The notes beneath the pieces were generated by a model. That model ran no database searches. It was not told the DNA's origin and worked only from the letters and a program-made list of their open reading frames with translations. The translations under genes were made by a program, and so were the position numbers. Source: Butyrivibrio sp. (GTDB taxonomy: Bacteria > Bacillota > Clostridia > Lachnospirales > Lachnospiraceae). Taken from it: a stretch of DNA of 38,475 nucleotides. Of this stretch, positions 34,723 through 38,475 are shown piece after piece (the stretch's first letter is position 1; the number at the start of each line of letters is the position of its first letter). The stretch is taken from the NCBI GenBank assembly GCA_014799955.1, contig JAAVHB010000043.1, positions 1 to 38,475 on the forward strand, given 5' to 3'.

Positions 34723-35622
34723 ATGAACAATTTGGATAATGAAATGGCAAAGGCGCAGGTACTTATAGAGGCGCTTCCCTATATACAGAAATTCAACCGT
34801 AAAATAATAGTCGTAAAATACGGCGGCAGCGCGATGGTTGACGAGGAGCTCAAAAAGAAAGTCATAGAGGACGTTGTGCTTCTTAAGCTGGTCGGATTTA
34901 AGCCCATAATAGTGCACGGAGGCGGCAAGGAAATCAGCAAATGGGTTGACAAGGTGGGAATGGATACAAGCTTTGTCGGCGGTCTGCGCGTTACGGACGC
35001 GCCCACCATGGAGGTTGCCGAGATGGTGTTGAACAAGGTGAACAAAAGCCTTGTCAATCTTATACAGCAGCTCGGAATTAAATCCGTCGGAATAAGCGGA
35101 AAGGACGGAGGAATGCTTAAGGTTGAAAAAAAGCTTTCGCAGGGGCAGGACATCGGCTTTGTAGGGGAAATCAAGGAGGTTGACCCCAAGGTCATATATA
35201 CGCTGCTTGAAAACGATTTTCTCCCCGTTATATGTCCGATAGGAATTGACGACGATTTTAACACCTACAATATAAACGCGGATGACGCCGCCTGCGCGAT
35301 AGCAAGAGCGGTAAATGCGGAAAAGCTCGCTTTCCTTACGGATATCGAGGGCGTGTACAGGGATAAGGACGACCCGGACACGCTGATTTCCGAGCTGGTG
35401 CTTGACGAGGCGGAGGAGCTTATAAATGACGGCTGCATAGGCGGCGGTATGCTTCCTAAGCTTACCAACTGCATTGACGCTATTCGACAGGGCGTGTCGA
35501 GAGTTCATATCATGGACGGAAGGATTCCGCACTGCCTGCTTCTGGAAATTTTCACAAATAAGGGAATCGGAACCGCGATTCTTAACAAAGGAGCCGAAAG
35601 ATTTTATGTCACAGACAAATAA
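34723..35622 (+). CDS. argB: Acetylglutamate kinase
   Basis: This 299-residue amino-acid kinase phosphorylates N-acetylglutamate. KYGGSAM near 32 and VHGGGKEIS near 66 bind ATP and substrate; [12 protein letters not shown] is near 184 and GGGMLPKL near 238. The N-terminal extension with [11 protein letters not shown] is the type found in arginine-inhibited enzymes, so feedback control is likely. CAGGAGG lies before the ATG. Its 3' end overlaps argD by 17 bases. Confidence 0.97.
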   Translation: MNNLDNEMAKAQVLIEALPYIQKFNRKIIVVKYGGSAMVDEELKKKVIEDVVLLKLVGFKPIIVHGGGKEISKWVDKVGMDTSFVGGLRVTDAPTMEVAEMVLNKVNKSLVNLIQQLGIKSVGISGKDGGMLKVEKKLSQGQDIGFVGEIKEVDPKVIYTLLENDFLPVICPIGIDDDFNTYNINADDAACAIARAVNAEKLAFLTDIEGVYRDKDDPDTLISELVLDEAEELINDGCIGGGMLPKLTNCIDAIRQGVSRVHIMDGRIPHCLLLEIFTNKGIGTAILNKGAERFYVTDK

Positions 35623-36799
35623 TATAATAGAAAAAGCCGAAAAAAACATAATACATACATATAACAGGTATCAGGTCGCGCTTGAGAGGGGCGAGGGCGT
35701 ATATCTTTATGACGCAGAGGGCAGAAAATATCTTGATTTCGGGTCGGGAATAGGCGTTTTTGCGCTCGGTTACGGCAATAAGGAATATAACGACGCGTTA
35801 AAGGCACAGGTTGACAGGCTTGTGCATACCTCGAATTATTTTTACAACGAGCCCGCGGCAAATGCTGCGGAGAAGCTTGTGAAGGCGACGGGGCTTGCCA
35901 AGGTATTTTTTACAAACAGCGGAGCCGAGGCCGTGGAGGGCGCGCTGAAGCTTGCCCGCAAATACTCCTATATAAAGGCGGGGGAGGGCGCACCGGAAAG
36001 AACCGGAATCATAGCGATGGAGCATTCGTTTCACGGAAGAACCATAGGCTCTCTTTCGGTTACCGGCAATCCTCATTACAGGGAGGCATTTGAGCCGCTT
36101 CTGCCGGAGGTTTCCTTTGCGCGTTATAACGATTTGGAGAGCGTAAAAGCTCTTGTAAATGACAATACTTCCGCAATCATAATGGAAACGGTTCAGGGTG
36201 AGGGCGGAATAAGACCCGCGGACGAAGACTTTATAAAGGGTGTGCGCGCGCTGTGCGACGAGAGGGATATTCTGCTTATTCTCGATGAAATCCAGTGCGG
36301 AATGGGCAGAAGCGGGCAGATGTTCGCGTATCAGTGTTACGGCGTAAAGCCGGATATTGTAACCTCGGCAAAGGCTCTCGGCTGCGGAGTTCCGATAGGC
36401 GCATTTGCGGCATCCGATAAGGTTGCGGATGTTCTTGCCGCCGGAGACCACGGCACCACTTATGGGGGCAATCCTCTGGCGTGTGCCGCCGCCTCGAAGG
36501 TGTTTGATATTTTTGAACAGAATAAAATACTTGAAAATGTACGCTCGGTTGGTGCATACTTATATAAGAGGCTTGACGAAATAGCAAACGAAAATCCTCA
36601 TATCGCCGAGCATCGCGGAATCGGGCTTATGCAGGGGCTTGAGTTTGATGCTCCCGTCGGCGGAATTATAGCAAAGCTTCTTGAGAGCGGGGTTGTGACC
36701 TTTTCAGCTGGAAGCAATGTTGTAAGATTTTTGCCGCCTCTTGTTATAGGCACGGAAAATGTTGATGAAATGATTGAGAAACTTAAGAAATGCATTTGA
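35606..36799 (+). CDS. argD: Acetylornithine aminotransferase
   Basis: This 397-residue class III PLP aminotransferase converts acetylglutamate semialdehyde to acetylornithine. [19 protein letters not shown] near 100 and [14 protein letters not shown] near 222 are family signatures, and the PLP lysine is K256 in [12 protein letters not shown] 35606 fits the family start and follows AAAGGAG; it overlaps argB by 17 bases. The same enzyme often serves lysine synthesis. The lipoprotein gene follows 16 bases after the stop. Confidence 0.96.
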   Translation: MSQTNNIIEKAEKNIIHTYNRYQVALERGEGVYLYDAEGRKYLDFGSGIGVFALGYGNKEYNDALKAQVDRLVHTSNYFYNEPAANAAEKLVKATGLAKVFFTNSGAEAVEGALKLARKYSYIKAGEGAPERTGIIAMEHSFHGRTIGSLSVTGNPHYREAFEPLLPEVSFARYNDLESVKALVNDNTSAIIMETVQGEGGIRPADEDFIKGVRALCDERDILLILDEIQCGMGRSGQMFAYQCYGVKPDIVTSAKALGCGVPIGAFAASDKVADVLAAGDHGTTYGGNPLACAAASKVFDIFEQNKILENVRSVGAYLYKRLDEIANENPHIAEHRGIGLMQGLEFDAPVGGIIAKLLESGVVTFSAGSNVVRFLPPLVIGTENVDEMIEKLKKCI

Positions 36800-36815
36800 A
36801 TTAACGGGTGGATAT

Positions 36816-38060
36816 ATGAACAGAAAAGTTATACTGTTAGCGGCGGGGCTTACGGCTCTGACGCTTAGCGGCTGTGGCGTAAAGTACGCGTATGAACTGA
36901 CCTCTCCGGATGAAGTAACCGTAAAGGCAGAGGCAGAGGAAACGGTAAACCTTAATATAAGGTATTCCGACGAAAAATATACAGATTATCTCAAAAACTG
37001 CGGGGCGGAGTATGAGAAAAACCACAAAAACGTGGAGATTACACTGGAACTTGTGGCATCCGAAAATTATATTCAGGGAATAAGCGACGATACGATACGG
37101 GGCGGCAAAAACGTAGATTTATATATTGCGCAGAACAATGATTTGGGAACTCTGTATCTTGCGGGACTTGCCGCGAAGAATACAGCGCATGAATACCATA
37201 ATTCCCATTATTGCCAGACGGCGCTTGACGCCTGCTCCTACAAAGGAAATCTTGTCGCGTATCCCCTGGGCTATGAGACGAGCTTTCTGGTTTACAACAC
37301 CGATTTTTTGTCCGACGAGGATGTAAAAACCTTTGCCAGCATGGAAAACTATTCGACTGAGATTGACCTGTCGTCGGAGGAAGCTGCGGGAATCGAGAGT
37401 ATTTTCAGATGCAATATAAGCCAGATGTTCGGAAACTACGGGTTTATCGGGGCGGGAATGACGCTCGGCGGCGTATGCGGCGACGACCCTACGGATTTCA
37501 ATATAAACAACAAGCAGACCGTAAAATCGGCGGAGGATTATCTTTCGCTTATTGATTATTTCAGCCTTAAGTCAGACGTAACCTACGAGGACTGCGTAAA
37601 GCAGTTTACCTCCGGCAGGATTCTCGCGACTATAGTAAGACTTGATGCGATGGCTGATATAGACGCGGGTGACGTAAATTACCGTATTGCGGGTTTCCCC
37701 GATTACGATAATAAGAGCAAAACAGCGCCGCTTTCGATTACTACGGCGATTGTCGTCAATCCGTATTCGGCTAATCAGTCGGATGCGGTTGAGTTTGCGA
37801 AATATATAACCTATGAACGCGCCGATAAATTTTATGAGGAGACGGGAACGCTTTCGACGAAGCGCAATGCGTACTGCGCCAATCCGGAGCTGACAAAGGT
37901 ATACGATTCATACGATAAATCCGTATCCAAAAACAAGCTTCTTTACGGAGAGCAGGTTTATCCGCTTATCGAGATAGCGCTTCACAATATTGTCGCGGGA
38001 GAGGACATCAAAACGGAACTTCAGAAAATCGACGACTACATGAAAATACAGCTTCAATGA
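36816..38060 (+). CDS. Extracellular solute-binding lipoprotein (ABC transporter)
   Basis: This 414-residue protein has a lipoprotein signal: a short charged start, a hydrophobic core and the lipobox LSGC with C20. The mature part matches family 1 solute-binding proteins, with VNLNIRYSDEKYTDYLKNC, GKNVDLYIAQN near 105 and NPYSANQSDAVEFAKYIT near 328. Such proteins capture sugars or oligosaccharides for ABC import. No permease or ATPase gene is visible nearby, and the ligand is unknown. GGGTGG precedes the ATG. It lies 16 bases after argD, so at least part of its expression may come from the arginine promoter. Confidence 0.85.
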   Translation: MNRKVILLAAGLTALTLSGCGVKYAYELTSPDEVTVKAEAEETVNLNIRYSDEKYTDYLKNCGAEYEKNHKNVEITLELVASENYIQGISDDTIRGGKNVDLYIAQNNDLGTLYLAGLAAKNTAHEYHNSHYCQTALDACSYKGNLVAYPLGYETSFLVYNTDFLSDEDVKTFASMENYSTEIDLSSEEAAGIESIFRCNISQMFGNYGFIGAGMTLGGVCGDDPTDFNINNKQTVKSAEDYLSLIDYFSLKSDVTYEDCVKQFTSGRILATIVRLDAMADIDAGDVNYRIAGFPDYDNKSKTAPLSITTAIVVNPYSANQSDAVEFAKYITYERADKFYEETGTLSTKRNAYCANPELTKVYDSYDKSVSKNKLLYGEQVYPLIEIALHNIVAGEDIKTELQKIDDYMKIQLQ

Positions 38061-38072
38061 ATTAAACCTTCT

Positions 38073-38115
38073 GAAACGGTTAAAATAATACGGCAATGTT
38101 TATGTCAACTGTTTC
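38073..38115 (+). other. Inverted repeat before the DMT transporter gene
   Basis: GAAACGGTT pairs with AACTGTTTC (one G-T pair) across 25 bases, ending directly before the GGGAGG ribosome site. It may be an operator or an RNA stem; no T run follows. Confidence 0.4.
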
Positions 38116-38128
38116 GGGAGGTATTTTT

Positions 38129-38475
38129 ATGTGGGGATTTTTAATCGCGCTTTTGTCGGGACTTCTTATGAGCGTCCAGGGCGTTATGAATACGGGAGTT
38201 ACAAAGCAGACAAGCATCTGGGTGGCGGCGGGCTTTGTTCAGCTGTCGGCGTTTGTAGTATGCGTGATTGCGTGGCTGTTTACCGGACGTGAAAGTGTCA
38301 GCGCGCTCTGGCACGTTTCGCCAAAATATATGCTTGCGGGCGGAGTAATCGGCGCGTTTATCACAATTACCGTAATCAAGAGCATGGCGTTATTGGGACC
38401 CGCAAAGTCGGTGATGCTGATTGTCGTAATGCAGATTGTTACGGCGTATCTTATCGAGCTTTTCGGGCTTATGGG
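38129..38475 (+). CDS. DMT superfamily transporter, YdcZ/DUF606 type (partial)
   Basis: The frame opens at ATG 38129, seven bases after GGGAGG, and runs off the right edge after 115 codons. It begins WGFLIALLSGLLMSVQGVMN and shows four hydrophobic helices: about 1-20, 32-50, 66-85 and 92-112. The SVQGVMNTGVTK and AGGVIGAFITITVIKS stretches suit the YdcZ/DUF606 branch of drug/metabolite transporters, whose substrates are mostly unknown. The stop lies outside the window. Confidence 0.8.
   Translation, partial: MWGFLIALLSGLLMSVQGVMNTGVTKQTSIWVAAGFVQLSAFVVCVIAWLFTGRESVSALWHVSPKYMLAGGVIGAFITITVIKSMALLGPAKSVMLIVVMQIVTAYLIELFGLM

Overview
The window looks like chromosomal DNA from an anaerobic member of the Firmicutes, most likely Lachnospiraceae or a close clostridial relative. 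The reasons are strong AGGAGG ribosome binding sites, TTGACA/TATAAT-type promoters, and clostridial families: a Csp-like S8 protease, DUF4003 and DUF6033 proteins, a divergent ClpX paralogue, and the N-terminus of a PAS/GGDEF-like signalling protein. No tRNA, rRNA, CRISPR array, prophage or insertion sequence was seen. It reads as an ordinary chromosome with dense, often overlapping operons. The assignment is by recognition only; no database search was possible.

Layout. 1-399 (-) is the start of a signalling protein that runs off the left edge. 673-3892 (+) carries a ClpX-like unfoldase with its own terminator and a Csp-like subtilase whose transcript may be leaderless. 3948-4934 (-) is a DUF4003 protein. 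5032-8067 (-) is a marR - iron alcohol dehydrogenase - aldehyde dehydrogenase operon with a palindromic operator on its -10 box. 8215-9356 (+) is a small gene coupled to a HipA/CtkA-like kinase gene interrupted by an in-frame amber codon. 9629-17313 (+) is a long same-strand run: serC, serA, DUF1015, glgB, mscS and an M15 peptidase.

17322-27782 (-) is a six-gene operon in which every junction overlaps or is separated by only 3 bases. Its order is GT2 glycosyltransferase, GtrA-like flippase, YfhO-like GT-C enzyme, argH, a GH13 glucosidase and a GH2 beta-galactosidase. The first three match the three-component cell-envelope glycosylation systems known for lipoteichoic acid in Bacillus and Listeria. 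28048-28803 (+) is a DUF6033 protein. 28868-32085 (-) is argG followed by a chemoreceptor. 32359-36799 (+) is argC-argJ-argB-argD, divergent from argG across a control region with matched promoters and an operator-like palindrome. After argD come an orphan solute-binding lipoprotein and the start of a DMT/YdcZ-type transporter cut by the right edge.

How the genes work together. Arginine synthesis from acetylglutamate to arginine is nearly complete here (argC, J, B, D, G, H), but argF and carAB are not in the window. Serine synthesis has serA and serC but no serB; a DUF1015 protein with a DGHHR motif sits where a phosphoserine enzyme would be expected. Glycogen branching (glgB) and two cytoplasmic glycosidases point to carbohydrate storage and use, and the chemoreceptor suggests motility.

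Non-coding structure of interest includes a dispersed palindromic intergenic repeat in three copies (2126-2184, 27952-27992, 34669-34706), several intrinsic terminators, and a promoter set placed by eye. All promoter, operator and terminator calls are pattern-based and untested.
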